In this document: positions 21,401 to 33,196 of the stretch, piece by piece
Layout: each line of letters starts with the position of its first letter
How positions within the stretch are numbered: the first letter of the stretch is position 1
From: Trifolium pratense
Taxonomy: Eukaryota > Streptophyta > Magnoliopsida > Fabales > Fabaceae
DNA length: 64,000 nucleotides
Direction of reading: 5' to 3'
NCBI RefSeq assembly: GCF_020283565.1
Contig: NC_060063.1
Coordinates: forward strand, 48,878,856-48,942,855
Program-made: the position numbers and the translations under genes
Notes under the pieces: model-generated
What the model saw: the letters and a program-made list of their open reading frames with translations, nothing else
Database searches by the model: none
What the model was told of the DNA's origin: nothing

Positions 21401-23454
21401 TAATTGTTAAATGTGAATTAGTGTTATTTGAAAATGTTTAAAACATTAATTCTTAAACATGATTTGAGATTGAAATGTGTGTTTGAAATAAGAAAACTCT
21501 ATTTAACTTTCAGATTCAAGCGGTTGAAATCTGAATAGAAATCACTAAACTTCAATTCTGCTTTTAACCAAAGTAATTCTACAAACCAAGTTCATTAATT
21601 TATTTTCAACCATCTTTGTAAGTGCTTACATTTTAAGACTCAAAAGAAAAGAGAGACAGAAAATGGTTACAAGTACAGACAAAACTCTGATGGGGAAAAG
21701 GGAAAGGAAGAATAGGAAAAGGTGATCTTTATAGTTGTCAATGTTAAGCCTATTTCACAGGCAAAGAAACCGATCTGGAAAAAATAAAGATAAAGAAAAG
21801 GAAATGATGCACTACAAGAATCCAGTCGACAAGCTTTACAAGAACCTAATACACAGACTCATGCTTTAACAAATAGGATCCTTCCTAACCAATGCCATCT
21901 GCCCAAAACCGCGCGTGTGCACAACCAAAAGGCTGTCATGAAGAATACCGCTCACCAATTCAAAAATAAATTTCACAAAAACTTCCTCAAGGTTCCCCGT
22001 GACAGTTGAGCGCTTAGCGTGCATTATAATGCTTCATTTGTATTCTCTCTCCCACTTAGCGTGTAACACTCTTAATTGAGATACTCTATTTCTCATCTTA
22101 GGAGTCTCATAATTTAGCACGGGACGCACTACACTTCACATGGACAATAATGAGATAGTCTGTTAGGAAATAGAGTAATGGTTAATTAGAGTAGTTAAAC
22201 TAGTTAAGGGTTCTTGGGTTCCTAACATAGTCATTTTCCCTATCATTTATTTTCTTTCTAATTTTCTTTGGCTAAGTCATCCCATTAATGAGAAATCTAT
22301 CAAGATGAGAACTCAACCCCCATGAAGAAAAATTAAAATGGACTGAAATATAAATATGAGAGTCGTCAAGAACTTAGATCATAAAAAGTAAAGAACAAAT
22401 GACAAGTGAAGGCGAAACTGGATTATTATAGCAAGGAACGGAAAACAAATCTCTATTAAAACAGGAACAAAACATTCATGAAATGGTCAATAAGTAACTG
22501 CTGCTCACAATATCTATTAATTGTTTTCAAAATACAGTAAACTAGGAAAGCCATTTTTAAAATTTCACATGAATTAACCTTTTATCACATGCACCACATG
22601 CACACAAGGTTTACAAGAATATTACATATTACACCAGTACTACCACATGAATTAACAGGAACATATATAAACCAATTTAATAGAAATCAGACCAAAGTCT
22701 AAGCATGAAAGATGAAACTAAGAGACTCATCCTAGTCCTATAAGTAACTGTTTCTCACATAACTATTGATTGTTTTCAAGATAGAGTAAACTAGGAAAGC
22801 CATTTTTATACTTTCACATGAATTAACCTTTTATCACATGCACCACATGCACACAAGTTTTACAAGAAAAAGGAAACTAACAGATTTAGCTTCTAAATTT
22901 ATATTTCATCTTCTTTTTGCAACCTGCCCTGTATATACTGCAACTATGGGTGTGTGTCACATCTTGCGAATTCTTTCGATGACACAGTTGAAGACTAATA
23001 ACTAATTTCTCTCCACAATTTGGTTATAGACATTCCACATGAGCACATGAATTCAAAGTCATTACCCACTTTACGTCAATTAAATATTTTCAAAAAATCA
23101 ATCAGCTAGAAACAATCATCTCTAAATATCTAAACAAAAAGTGGACTTCACTATTTTTGCCAATAGAAAGATATCTTCTTTAGTACAAAAGAAAATGGAA
23201 TTACCTAACCCTAGTAAAGCTTAGTGTAAACTGTAGCATTAATCCTACTTAAATCCGACACTTCAAATTGAAGATGTATTCAGCATTGAAAAATTCAATA
23301 AACAATCTTACAACACCGGCACTTGTGATTAAATACATATAGTACAATAATCCATACAACATTGACACATGTGATTAAATTCAATAATTTACATTTTCTC
23401 GAAAAATCAATCAAACTCGAACAATTCGAAATTTCAATGTTCTTAGTTCTTACC
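18400..23454. other. 5-kb stretch without a recognisable gene or element
   Basis: I find only short ORFs, an (ATT)n run near 19741-19760 and a direct duplication near 22.5-22.9 kb. The splice-donor-like GAG|GTAAGA right after the phosphatase stop leaves open that 3' UTR exons of that gene lie here. Confidence 0.4.
22492..22868. repeat. Direct repeat of about 130 bp, 249 bp apart
   Basis: Copy A (about 22492-22620) and copy B (about 22741-22868) share AGTAAACTAGGAAAGCCATT and CACATGCACCACATGCACAC with few differences. Unrelated sequence lies between them. Confidence 0.8.
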
Positions 23455-24153
23455 TCAAATCAAAACACTGAAATTAAGAAAGTGTAAAGTGAACAAAGCT
23501 TCCAGAAAACCCAAGCAAGCTCCAAAGCTAACATCAAGAACATAATGCCTACCAAGAACAACCCTAGAAATAACCGTCGTCAAAGCCCAAAACCAAACAG
23601 CAGCAACTAACAAATTAACTGCCAAAACTTCATCTCCACCTATCCAATTATGAACAAGCAAATCAAGCCGCGGATGTATCCGATCAGCGACGGCTTCAAC
23701 GATCCGAGCTTTGGAGAATGAAAAAATGGAAGCGATGAAACAGACTCTGGATGAATGACCGCTAGGGAATGAGAATTTATCAACGGGAACAACAGCGTTG
23801 TAATCACCGTGAATTGCGTAAGAAGGACGAGATCTACGAATGAGGAATTTAAGGAAACCGGTGAAGATGAGATCGAGGAAGGAACAGAGGAGGAGAGGGA
23901 GGAAGAGATGAGAACGGAGAGGAGAGTGAGAAGGAGTGGCGAAGAAGAGTGAGAGAGTGACGGGGAAGAATAAACGGAAATCGGCTAAGTGTTCTAGGAA
24001 GCGTAGAAGTGATTTAGGAGCGTGGGGACTTGTGATGGTGTGGATGTAGCGGGAGATTGTGTCGTCGAGAGTTAAGATGCGGCGGAGTAACGGTGGCGAT
24101 GTGGTGGTTGATTTGGGTGGTTTTTTTGCCATGGTAGTTTTTTTTTTGGCCAT
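23455..24153 (-). CDS. PAP2-family membrane phosphatase (lipid phosphate / isoprenoid diphosphate phosphatase type)
   Basis: A single-exon gene of 232 codons. All three motifs of the PAP2/chloroperoxidase phosphatase superfamily are intact: K-x6-RP (K102-P110), PSGH (130-133, H133 the proposed acid/base) and SR-x5-H-x3-D (S196-D207, H203 the predicted phospho-acceptor). Several hydrophobic stretches (about 61-73, 83-101, 134-147, 177-200, 210-230) indicate a multi-spanning membrane protein. Length and motif spacing fit the plant LPP-beta / PPAPDC2-like subgroup, whose members dephosphorylate phosphatidate or isoprenyl diphosphates; which substrate applies here cannot be read from sequence. 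A second in-frame Met is at residue 8, in a near-repeat of the first start context. The stop is followed at once by GAG|GTAAGA, a strong splice donor, so a 3' UTR intron is possible. Confidence 0.88.
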   Translation of the reverse strand: MAKKKTTMAKKPPKSTTTSPPLLRRILTLDDTISRYIHTITSPHAPKSLLRFLEHLADFRLFFPVTLSLFFATPSHSPLRSHLFLPLLLCSFLDLIFTGFLKFLIRRSRPSYAIHGDYNAVVPVDKFSFPSGHSSRVCFIASIFSFSKARIVEAVADRIHPRLDLLVHNWIGGDEVLAVNLLVAAVWFWALTTVISRVVLGRHYVLDVSFGACLGFLEALFTLHFLNFSVLI

Positions 24154-24300
24154 GGTAGTTGATGACGGGGATATTCAGAAAAAGGTGGCTGTCACGGATT
24201 GGATAGGAATGTTCTAACGAACCTAAACGGTTTGGAGAGCTGACGACGCCGTTTTTTCAGTTTATTACTAGTTTTTTTTTTTTAAAGTTTAAATTATATT

Positions 24301-24385
24301 AAGTCACTAGGTTTGGTCTAGTATCGAGAGATTTTGCTAGTATGTTATAGGTTTGAGTTTGATCCCTAGCTCGTTGTAAATAAAA
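24301..24385 (+). mobile_element. Mini-SINE copy
   Basis: An 85-bp insert starts AAGTCACTAGGTTTGGTCTAG and is flanked by AAATTATATT (24291-24300 and 24386-24395). It contains an A-box-like GGTCTAGTATC and a B-box-like GAGTTTGATCCC, the RNA polymerase III promoter arrangement of tRNA-derived SINEs. It matches the copies at 13221 and 60765. Confidence 0.65.
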
Positions 24386-24751
24386 AAATTATATTTTATT
24401 CTTAAAACAAACTTAAGGCCAATGTGGTTTGATCAAATTGTTAAGGATTTACTTCAATTTTTTTTAATAAGATGTAAGTTTTAATTTTGCTTTTCTAACT
24501 TCGAACTGCACGGTGTACGGTGTGAGAAGACTCACAGTGAGGATGGATAGATGGATGGGATACTCTGAGTTAGAGGCTGATAATGGAAAATGGAGTATAT
24601 GCAAAATCGACTATGATATTTAAGTTATTATAAGTTTGAAGTGGATGTTAAATTAAAGTGTGACAGACCTTATGAGATTGTGAAATGTTGTATAAGTCGA
24701 TAGATGTGGCGGTTTGTTCAAAAAAGAAAAGTCTGCCATTGGGCTAATACA

Positions 24752-24797
24752 CAAGCAAAATGTATTTGTTTTTTGACTCAAGCAAAATATATTTGTT
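24752..24797 (-). repeat. Tail-only micro-insertion with 19-bp target duplication
   Basis: CAAGCAAAATGTATTTGTT at 24752-24770 recurs at 24779-24797 with one mismatch. The 8 bases between, TTTTGACT, are AGTCAAAA on the minus strand. Confidence 0.6.
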
Positions 24798-27484
24798 GTC
24801 TTTTGTTAAAATGTTCTTCGTAAGAGATGAACATTAGTCTAGAAGAAACTTTAAGAGTGTGTTTATATGAGATGATTAAAAGTATTAGGACCAATTTTGG
24901 GTCAAATTTGAAAAATAGCGATCAATTTGAGAGTTTCTAAAAAAATATAGGGGCCAGTTTTATTTTTTTTTAAAATATGGGGATCAATTTGTAAAAAAAT
25001 TAAAATTCTAAGAACTATGGGACATTTACATTATATAAAGTAAGAATGAAATTTAAAATTTCTAATTTTTGAATAAAATTTGAAATTCTCTAAATTTACT
25101 TAGATAAAATATTTCATAACTTTTCATAGAGAAAATTGAGTTCTCTCAAAAAAATTCTATTTTCCTTGCCATTAAATTTGTATCCTCCATCAAAAAGATT
25201 TAGTATTGTCTGATGTTTGAAAATAAAATTCTCATTTAATTGAAAAAAAATAATGAATTACCATTGCACACTTTTTCATTACTACGTACTATTAAATTTG
25301 TGTTTTCAATTAGTTGGGGATTGTTGCTTACACTATCAAAAAGTAACTTTCAGTAGAACTACGAGGAAATGTAAACAATATGAAGGAGAAAAACGATTAA
25401 TAAGAAATGAATCTTTCATAAGCCTAATCCAAGAAACTTCATTGCTTGCTTACTTTTGTAATAGCTTGGGCTTCTGTCTTCCTTAATCAGTTTCTGAACA
25501 TCATTAATAGATAGATTTGTTCTTCTCACCCCCAACTCAAGTATTCTATTAGAAGATATTTTTCGATAGTGTAATTTGTATAAAAAAAAGGTAAAATATA
25601 CTACTAGAATATATCTTTTCGAAGGATATATGTTAGCAACACGAGGGGAAGAGGAAAAACCATTAATAGATGGTTAGACCTATAAATGATTTTGTGTTGG
25701 GATCAAGTTGCTAAAGAAGGGAGTGTCTCCGGTGAGATTTTCACTGGATTTTCTCCAGTTTAAATCTCACTCATTAATACTTCACCTCACTCTTTATTTT
25801 ATGTTTTAAGTATTAATCTCAATAGTTGAGATTTCACTGGATTGTTATGTCACTGGAGAGGATTCTCTCCCGCTAAAGAATACATTTGTATGTTCGTAAG
25901 AAAATTATTAATTATAATTACAACCCAATAGTGTACATTTGCATTGAAACGGCCCTACAGTCATCGGAAAAAACATGAAGAACCCTTGAAGAGGGAATAT
26001 ATGAACAATGTTAGTCTCTTGGTTAGAGTTGAGTAGTTCTTGAATTTTTTCATGAGAGTCCACCCTATCATAACACTACCATTGCTCTCAATCTTCAAAA
26101 TTTGAGCCTCCACCAACAAGTCTATTTAGATTTCAACTCTTTCCAATTGTCTCCTCTTTGCGATACAAAGTCCTAAATAGATGTCAAATATCTTTACAAT
26201 TTAGTTTTACGCAAAAAAATATCCATTTCAATTTTTAACTTTATTTTCAATATTTTCACTTGCACTAAATATGATGTTTACAATATTGATTTTGTTAAAA
26301 ATATGAATCATAAAGATGACTTTTATGGTACTACTATTTTTTTTTTAAAAAAAAAAATCAATATTGTAAAGACGACGTTAATTGTGAATAAAAATATAAA
26401 CCATCCTTGTACCCAAAAAAAAATGAACTATCCAAGTTGTTTATTGAATTGCAGATTATGCTCTCTCAATATCCAAGATACTCTTATTTTTAACCATCCG
26501 TTTTCAAGATCTGTGAACCTCTTTGGTGAGATGTTGCCAATATTTTCTTTAATGGTTATATTCGTTTGTAATTTGGCCTCATGACTTCCCTCTTAGAAAA
26601 AAAATTATGAACTACAAATATGACTTTTAAGGTACTCACATTTTCAAAAATCTTAAAATAAAAATCATCAAATGAAATTTATTTGCATAGAAAATATGGT
26701 TTTGCATTATTCCATACCGCGTTTTGCATTATTCCATACCGCATCATTTCTATTCTGATGTTGGCACTTCTTTACTCCTCCCACAAACAAGCTAACTCAT
26801 CAAATGAAATTTATTTGCATAGAAAATATGGTTTTTAAGTAATATGAAACCCATATTAAATGAAGGGTATAAGTGAAAGTATAAATGAAGGGTATCTAAA
26901 TCCCAAGAGCGCTTAGATGAAAAGGCGTAGGTATCTTCTAACTTAATCAATGTCCTTAGTTCAATTCCTGGATAGACATGCAACAACGTTAAAACTCTTA
27001 GGAAAAATTTACTGCCTATTTGGGTTCCACAAAACTCGAGAAATAAGTCTTTGTAGTTGTGCATAGAGAATATCTGATATACGCGGGAAAAAATCGATTT
27101 AGTGAACGTCTCTATTGATATATTTATATTTTGTGGGCCTGGGCTGTGATTGTTTAAATGAGGTCAACAATCATGCTCTTGGCCCATAACACAACCCAAA
27201 GCCAAACAAAGAGTACTGCAACATCAATAGTAAAAATTATGAGTCTTGGGTTGCAGGGCTTGTAGCCAACTTTGAAAGCTTTGAGTAAAAAGTATGGTTG
27301 CCATAATTAACTCCCGCAATTAGGGTTATTGTTTTGCACAATCTATTTTTCAACAAGACAGTATCATTAGCAAGGAAGACTCGTTATTTAGTTATTCCAA
27401 TCCCAACTGTATTTGTCACTCTGAGTTTTGAATAAGCAACATGGAAAAAGACTCATTAGGCAAAATTATACCCATAGAAGTTTT
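24798..27484. other. No gene seen
   Basis: AT-rich intergenic DNA with short ORFs. A word of about 30 bp, CATCAAATGAAATTTATTTG..., recurs at 26668 and 26798, and TTTTGCATTATTCCATACCG is tandemly doubled at about 26700-26741. Confidence 0.45.
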
Positions 27485-27828
27485 TTGCTTAACTACACAT
27501 TTGATCCCTTACGTTTATTTTGGGTTTTAATTTGGTCTCTTACGTTTAAAAAGTATCAACTTGGTCCCTTACGTTTATTTTAGGTTTCAAGTTAGTCCTT
27601 TCCGTTAGTTTTGTCACTAACACCGTTTGAACAGTACACGTGTCAACATGTCCTAGTGTCACATGTCAGTCCACATATGCAAATTGACTGCCACATGTGA
27701 CAAAATTGCCGGAAATGACTAATTTAAAACCTAAAATAAACGTAAGGGACCAAATTGATACTTTTAAAACGTAAGGGACCAAATTGAAACCTAAAATAAA
27801 CGTAAGGGACCAAATGTATAGTTAAACC
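27485..27828. mobile_element. Long-inverted-repeat MITE
   Basis: About 344 bp. The left arm (TTAACTACACATTTGATCCC...) and the right arm, whose complement reads TTAACTATACATTTGGTCCC, pair over about 120 bp. Each arm repeats the word GGTCCCTTACGTTTA two or three times. Target duplication not resolved; Mutator-like affinity is possible. Confidence 0.75.
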
Positions 27829-27902
27829 AAATTTTTTTTATCTTATTTATTTATAGCACCTATTAAATTATTACTATAAGTTGCTTTTAACATGTGCAAT
27901 AT

Positions 27903-28031
27903 GTCCCCGTAAGCTTAGCTCAATTGGTAGGGACATTGCATTATATGTGTAGGAGTCGAGTTCGAACCCAGGACACTCCACTTATTAATCTTTAAGGTGG
28001 ATTTTCTAGCCGCCAGACTACTTGACAAAAA
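27903..28031 (+). mobile_element. tRNA-derived SINE with perfect 14-bp target duplication
   Basis: AACATGTGCAATAT flanks the element at 27889-27902 and 28032-28045. The body has an A box (TAGCTCAATTGG) and a B box (GAGTTCGAACCC), and it ends CTACTTGACAAAAAAA. It is a complete short SINE that can serve as the reference for the diverged copies at 28690 and 58895. Confidence 0.88.
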
Positions 28032-28502
28032 AACATGTGCAATATTGCACATTTGCCCTAGACAAACCTTTGTTAATTTTAAAGGATCAAATCTACAAAA
28101 TTTAAGGTTTCAATTTCCCAAAAATATTCAACCAATACCAGTAACTCTCGTTTTCGTTATTAGTAGTAGATGATTTTGTTGAAACTGTGATTGTGAATGT
28201 GATGGTGATAGACAAAACCAATCTATCGACATAAGTTGAAAAAAATACATTGGAGTTTCCTCTTGTAGTCCTAACGCCAGGATAGTGGGCGGTTGGAAAA
28301 CAAACAGGCTTACACTAAATTCAATGTTTTTAACTAAAATTAAAATCGGTGAAAAACCAAAAAAAAAATAAAAAAAATCATTTATGAGTTTTGATTACTC
28401 ACTCCAAAATTAATTAAATCCTTCAAATTACGAAGAAAAAAATTAAAAATAAATTAAAAATCGAATTTAAAGAGAAAATGACAACTGTGTTTTGCCATAT
28501 CC

Positions 28503-28800
28503 ATTAAACTCAATTTTTTTTTGGTAAATTATTAAACTCAATTTTTATCCAATGGTTTACTGGTTAGGAGTTAGCTTCTTGAAATGAATAAATGAGAAAT
28601 CACATGTTCGAACTTTAATCTTGCATGTAAAATGTAACCATTAAATTCATTTTTTTGTCCAATAGTTTAGTGGTTAGAAATTCTACATTAAAGATGAATA
28701 AGTGAAGTGTCCGGAATCCGGACTCTGACTTCTACATAATATATGTGATGTCCTTACTAATTGAGGTAAACTCACAGAGACCATTAAACTCAATTCGGAA
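28503..28800. repeat. Site of serial retroposition: four copies of one target word
   Basis: ATTAAACTCAATTTTT or a close variant occurs at 28503, 28531, about 28637 and about 28785. Between the first two is a 12-base tail-like insert (TTTTGGTAAATT). Between the second and third is a pol-III-like element with TGGTTTACTGG and GTTCGAAC boxes. Between the third and fourth is a minus-strand copy of the 27903 SINE family. Confidence 0.6.
28690..28782 (-). mobile_element. Diverged SINE copy (27903 family)
   Basis: AAGTGTCCGGAATCCGGACT and TGATGTCCTTACTAATTGAG line up with the complement of the 27903 SINE, including its A box. The start of the insertion further left is not clear. Confidence 0.6.
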
Positions 28801-29179
28801 ACATCTCTTATGCTAACTAACCCAAGAAAAATACTAAAATTCCAATGCAAAATTTATTCAACTTTTTTAAAAGTTTAAAAATTATTATTTCCAACATAAA
28901 TTTGTTAGCATACCCTTAAAACAAGGTCATGTTAACATGTACCCTAAAAGCATATGTTAATATATCTAAATAAAAAAATTATATTAAATAATTCTCAAAA
29001 TTTAATTTTAAAATTGTTGATTATACAAATTTCAAATAAATATATCTATATTTAGTACCTTATTGTTAGGCCGAATGTTATTTAATTTTTCTAAAAATGT
29101 GCCATTAAATTAAATTTATTCTCGAATATAAATTAGATATCCTCGACGTATAACCGACTAATTGTTCAAATCTTAGTAG

Positions 29180-29228
29180 AACTCAAATTGAATATTTAGT
29201 CAAAAAAAAAAAAAACTCAAATTGAATA
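29180..29228 (+). repeat. Tail-only micro-insertion with 15-bp target duplication
   Basis: AACTCAAATTGAATA occurs at 29180-29194 and 29214-29228. The 19 bases between are TTTAGTC plus 12 A. Confidence 0.8.
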
Positions 29229-29529
29229 ATAAATTCTTCCTAGGATAAGAGATACAAAATTCTAACCATTCCAACAACAATGTTGACTTGCGACCGAATC
29301 CACGTGTCATTTCAGAAATTCTAGCAAACACCATGATTTCGTAACGCATAAGAAGCACTTGGAAGAAAAAAAACGTTTATTATTATTATTATTATCGCAC
29401 CATCAATGTCTCTTTCATTTCACACACCATTCTTCTCTCTTCACCTTCTTCATCCAACGAACAACAACAAGAACAAAAAAAAAAGTACTATAAAATTCTC
29501 TAGACACAAAAAAATAAAAATAACATACT

Positions 29530-30357
29530 ATGGCTAGTAAATGGATGAGGTCATTACAATGCAAATCAAAAGCATTTGAAGACGTTTATAATCCATATCC
29601 CAAAATCTTAATACCCAATGCCAGTTGCAGAAAAACTGTTCAAAACATCAAAGACATTGTCGATGTTCCAAAACTCAAACCTAAAAAACCAAAAACATCC
29701 TTAGAAAACAAACATTCTAGTTCAAAAGCAAAATCAGAATCAGAATCATCCACCGCAACAACAACCACTTCATCATCATCTTCACGTGCGATCACTGAAT
29801 TACCAGAAGGACATCCATCACGCAACGTGGTGGATATAATTTTCCATACTAGTTGGGGCAATAAGGAGTTTCCGGGTCGGGTTGAAAAGGTGTTTAAGGT
29901 GCAAAACGGAGCACGAACTATGTCAAGGTTTGAAGAGTTTCGTGAGGCGGTGAAATCACGCGCCGCTGATTCTGTTGTTGATTCTGAGGGGAAGAATTGG
30001 GAGGAGAATGCAAGGTGTGTTGCTGATGGAAATGAGGTGATGCAGTTTCATTGTTTGGGTCCTGCTGATGATGGTGGTTCACACGGTGCTTGGTTGTTTC
30101 CGGAGCGTAAAGGGTCGGCGATTTGTACGTTTTCCGGGAGCGGTGGTGCGCATGAGTATGGCGGAGGAAGGAAGGGTAGAGAGGCAATGTTGGTTTGTCG
30201 GGTTGTGGCGGGTCGGGTTTCGAAACAACTTGGGTTTTTGGATTCTTTGTTGGATAAGCGAGTTGGGTTTGATTCAGTGAGTGGGGAAAATGGTGAGTTG
30301 TTGGTGTTTGACTCGCGTGCGGTATTGCCATGTTTTCTTATTATTTACAGCTTGTAA
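29530..30357 (+). CDS. C2H2-like zinc finger family protein lacking the finger; ADP-ribosyltransferase-like fold
   Basis: A single exon of 275 codons. After a basic, Ser-rich N-terminus, the conserved region starts at ELPEGHPSRNVVDIIFHTSW (about 90-110). It continues through MSRFEEFREAVKSRA (about 130-145), RCVADGNEVMQFHCLGP (about 163-178), AMLVCRVVAGRV (about 218-229) and LLVFDSRAVLPCFLIIY (about 257-273). I recognise this order from plant proteins named 'C2H2-like zinc finger protein', whose C-terminal part is similar to the PARP catalytic fold. The Cys-x2-Cys...His finger usually upstream of the LPEG segment is absent here, so DNA binding by that finger is not supported. ADP-ribosyltransferase activity is only a fold-level inference. 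The start is the first Met, after an A-rich leader. Confidence 0.75.
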   Translation: MASKWMRSLQCKSKAFEDVYNPYPKILIPNASCRKTVQNIKDIVDVPKLKPKKPKTSLENKHSSSKAKSESESSTATTTTSSSSSRAITELPEGHPSRNVVDIIFHTSWGNKEFPGRVEKVFKVQNGARTMSRFEEFREAVKSRAADSVVDSEGKNWEENARCVADGNEVMQFHCLGPADDGGSHGAWLFPERKGSAICTFSGSGGAHEYGGGRKGREAMLVCRVVAGRVSKQLGFLDSLLDKRVGFDSVSGENGELLVFDSRAVLPCFLIIYSL

Positions 30358-31291
30358 AAAAAATCGTTATTTTATTTACTTATTTGCATGTTTCTTCATT
30401 TTATTTTATTTTTAAAATTTTTTATGATATATATTTTCATTGTTTGAGATCCTGAAATGCATTTTATAACTTGCATAATGGACGAATTTTTTTCTTTCGG
30501 TTTTGGCTAATACTTTTGTGTAATGTAATTACGGAGAAATTGATTTGTTAAATGATCGTTAGATTTCATTTTGTTTGTTTGGTTTGTTTGCCTTGCTAAA
30601 TTTGGTCTGAGTGTATATAAAATTATTCTTGCAAGATGTATAGTTAAATTATTATCGTGAAAAGTATGAGCTGAGTTAAATTTTACATGAGTTGGTTTGA
30701 CTGCAACGTGAATGATTTTCAGACTACCAATAATTATTACTATTACATGCCGTAAATTCCGAAATAAAATCCAGAGTTTTTAGTTTACTGTGATTGAGAT
30801 GTTGAGCTGTAACAAGATTGTAATATGGCTGGCCATCTTATACTGAGAGAGATTAGAAATATAAAAAAAAAATTATAATATAATTGTTTACAATAGAGGA
30901 GATGATCGAACTAAAGACCTCCTACATACTATATAAATCTCTCACTACGAAATCAAATTTAATAGCTTAAATTATAATATAATTGTTATTATTTAAACAA
31001 ATTAATAAAAAAAAAATATAAAGTAAGGAATTAGATTAATGGAGATGAGAACCTCGAGCTGAAATTTGGTAATAGAGAGGAGGTATAGCGCAAGTCACGC
31101 AATGGCCCTTCAAACAAAGTGTTAGCCTTTGCTTGTGTAATAATTGATTGAAGTATATGATTTAGAAGTAACTACAAAGAAATCGATGTCTACATGTCCC
31201 CCAAATTAGTCTATGTTTGGTTCTATATGTCAAACTGATATAAATTCTATAAATTTGTAGGTTAAATATTGCCATTGGAGTTTGAACTCTA
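30358..31291. other. Downstream region, no further gene
   Basis: Contains the 3' UTR of the preceding gene and AT-rich DNA without ORFs of note. Confidence 0.4.
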
Positions 31292-31309
31292 ATTAAAAAA
31301 AATTGAGGT

Positions 31310-31997
31310 TGCCGAGTTGTTATAATTTTTTTTGTGTGTGAGATGTTATTTCGGATGTAGAAGTCTCTATGTGTGCGTTTTGTAGTTTAGGGTCTGAGTC
31401 AGTTGATCATTTGTTTGTATCTTGTATCAAAATTTCATCTGATTGATATTCTATTCTTAGGTGGTTGAGTGTTGAGTGGGTGTCCCTCGTGGTATCATAG
31501 AGTCGTTTAAGATTTTCCTGGACCTGGGTTGGAGTAGGAAAATAGTTTGAAGTGGATATTAATTTGACAAACTATTACGTAGGCTATATGGAACTTGCGA
31601 AATGATGTTTGTTTTTTGGAAGAAACATTTTTTGTCAAGTGTCTCGTCGAAAAGATGAAACTTTTAACTTGGAAATAGTTTCTAGGTTAAAATCCTGGCA
31701 CCCCCTTTTCCTTTTACGAGTGAAGTATGCAACCTATTTTTTACTGGAACCAATAGAGTTTGGTGGGGTGTGGAGCTGGGTTTGGTTAGATCTGGTTGGT
31801 TAGTGGCCTCTTGAATCTGTCATTCTTCGTGGATGATCATTATCTCCCTTCCCGAGGGGTTTTAGATCTTCTTGTGATGGGAGGTTAGAAGTGTTTAGTT
31901 TTTGTTGGTGTACCTTTGGTACTCCTATTTTCTTCTTTTTTTTCTTGTACTTTTTCGTTTTTAATAGTAGTATAATATATGTACATGTATTTTTGCC
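31310..31997 (+). mobile_element. 5'-truncated LINE insertion with 18-bp target duplication
   Basis: ATTAAAAAAAATTGAGGT is present at 31292-31309 and again at 31998-32015. The 688 bp between encode, with stops and shifts, CAFCSLGSESVDHLFVSC (the zf-RVT motif of plant L1 proteins) and downstream pieces resembling the L1 C-terminus. The duplication and the 5' truncation are hallmarks of target-primed reverse transcription. Confidence 0.85.
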
Positions 31998-32015
31998 ATT
32001 AAAAAAAATTGAGGT

Positions 32016-33196
32016 GTAAATTTTTTTATATTTATTTTTTCTTAAATATAATTTATTTTAATATGAATCATGTTTCAACTCCTTTTTACATAAATGTACT
32101 TAAATATAATCAATTTTACATAATTAATTTATTCAAAATAAATTTGTATTGTAAAAAAATTGCACTTATACTGTGGGATGCTTTAGGATACACAACAGGG
32201 TTAATGCTAAGTGGTCCACCGTGGATAAGTGATCTATCAAATACGAATTTTATAAAATTTATCGTTAAATTCAAAGTTTATATCATATAAATCATCCATA
32301 AAAAAAATTAGAAAAATTGAAAATCATTTGAGATAATATTGAGACCCATCAAGATTTACGGCGAATAAGCTAGCTGATTGAATTTTTAGTATTTGGTAAA
32401 ATTAGCAGTTGAACTAGCTTATAAGTATGAAATGACATAAAAAAGATATGATTAATTAATATTTATTTTTTTTCAAGTAAAATTATAGAGATAAAATTGG
32501 AAGAAAATATGATATGCTATAAACTCATAAACTACTCGAAATAACGTTTGAAAAATTGGAAGAAAATAGCGTTTAAAAAAAAATGATTAATTAATATTTT
32601 ATTTTCAATGTTTTTTGTCTGCTATCTAAAACACTATTTAAAAATGTTTGTTGGCACACTCTAAAGTGAATTTAGTATTATTAACTGTTCTACACCATGT
32701 TAGTTTCTTCAAAAGTTATTTAAATGTGCACGTTGTGACATAAAAAATTTAATAAAATAGTTCATAAACTTGCTTAACTTCCTACGGTTTAATTTAATTA
32801 AAAGAATGAGATTGAGTAAACACAAATTAAAAGAAAGAGATCATTTAATTTATCCGTTTTCATTTTAAAATAGACCACAAACCTTAGATTTTGCCGTTGG
32901 CAATTCTTAACGATGAAGTTAGAAAGTTTGCTTCTTATAAAAAAATTGTACAGTACAAACCTTGCTTATCACAATTATTTTTTTAAAAAAAGCAGATGGC
33001 TTGCTTAATAGGTTATACAAAATAGTTTTTTTTAGTTAACATAATATATTTTGTCAGTGGAGCACAAAAAGTAAGTTTTTACTTTCAATTGAGTTTTGTC
33101 TGTGTGCAAGAGTGGGGAATCGATCTGCTGATCATCTATTTAAGAGGCTTAAAATATGTACTACTTAAATCAATTTATTGTTAGTATCACAAAATA
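32016..33196. other. No gene seen; diverged Harbinger-type MITE piece
   Basis: AT-rich. About 32360-32560 holds diverged words (AGCTAGCTGATTGA, TGAACTAGCTTATAAG, TATGCTATAAACTCATAAAC) that match the element at 47101-47938. Confidence 0.45.

Noticed and set aside
29640..30331. Minus-strand and alternative-frame ORFs over the zinc-finger-family gene
   Set aside because: Shadows of the real plus-strand gene.
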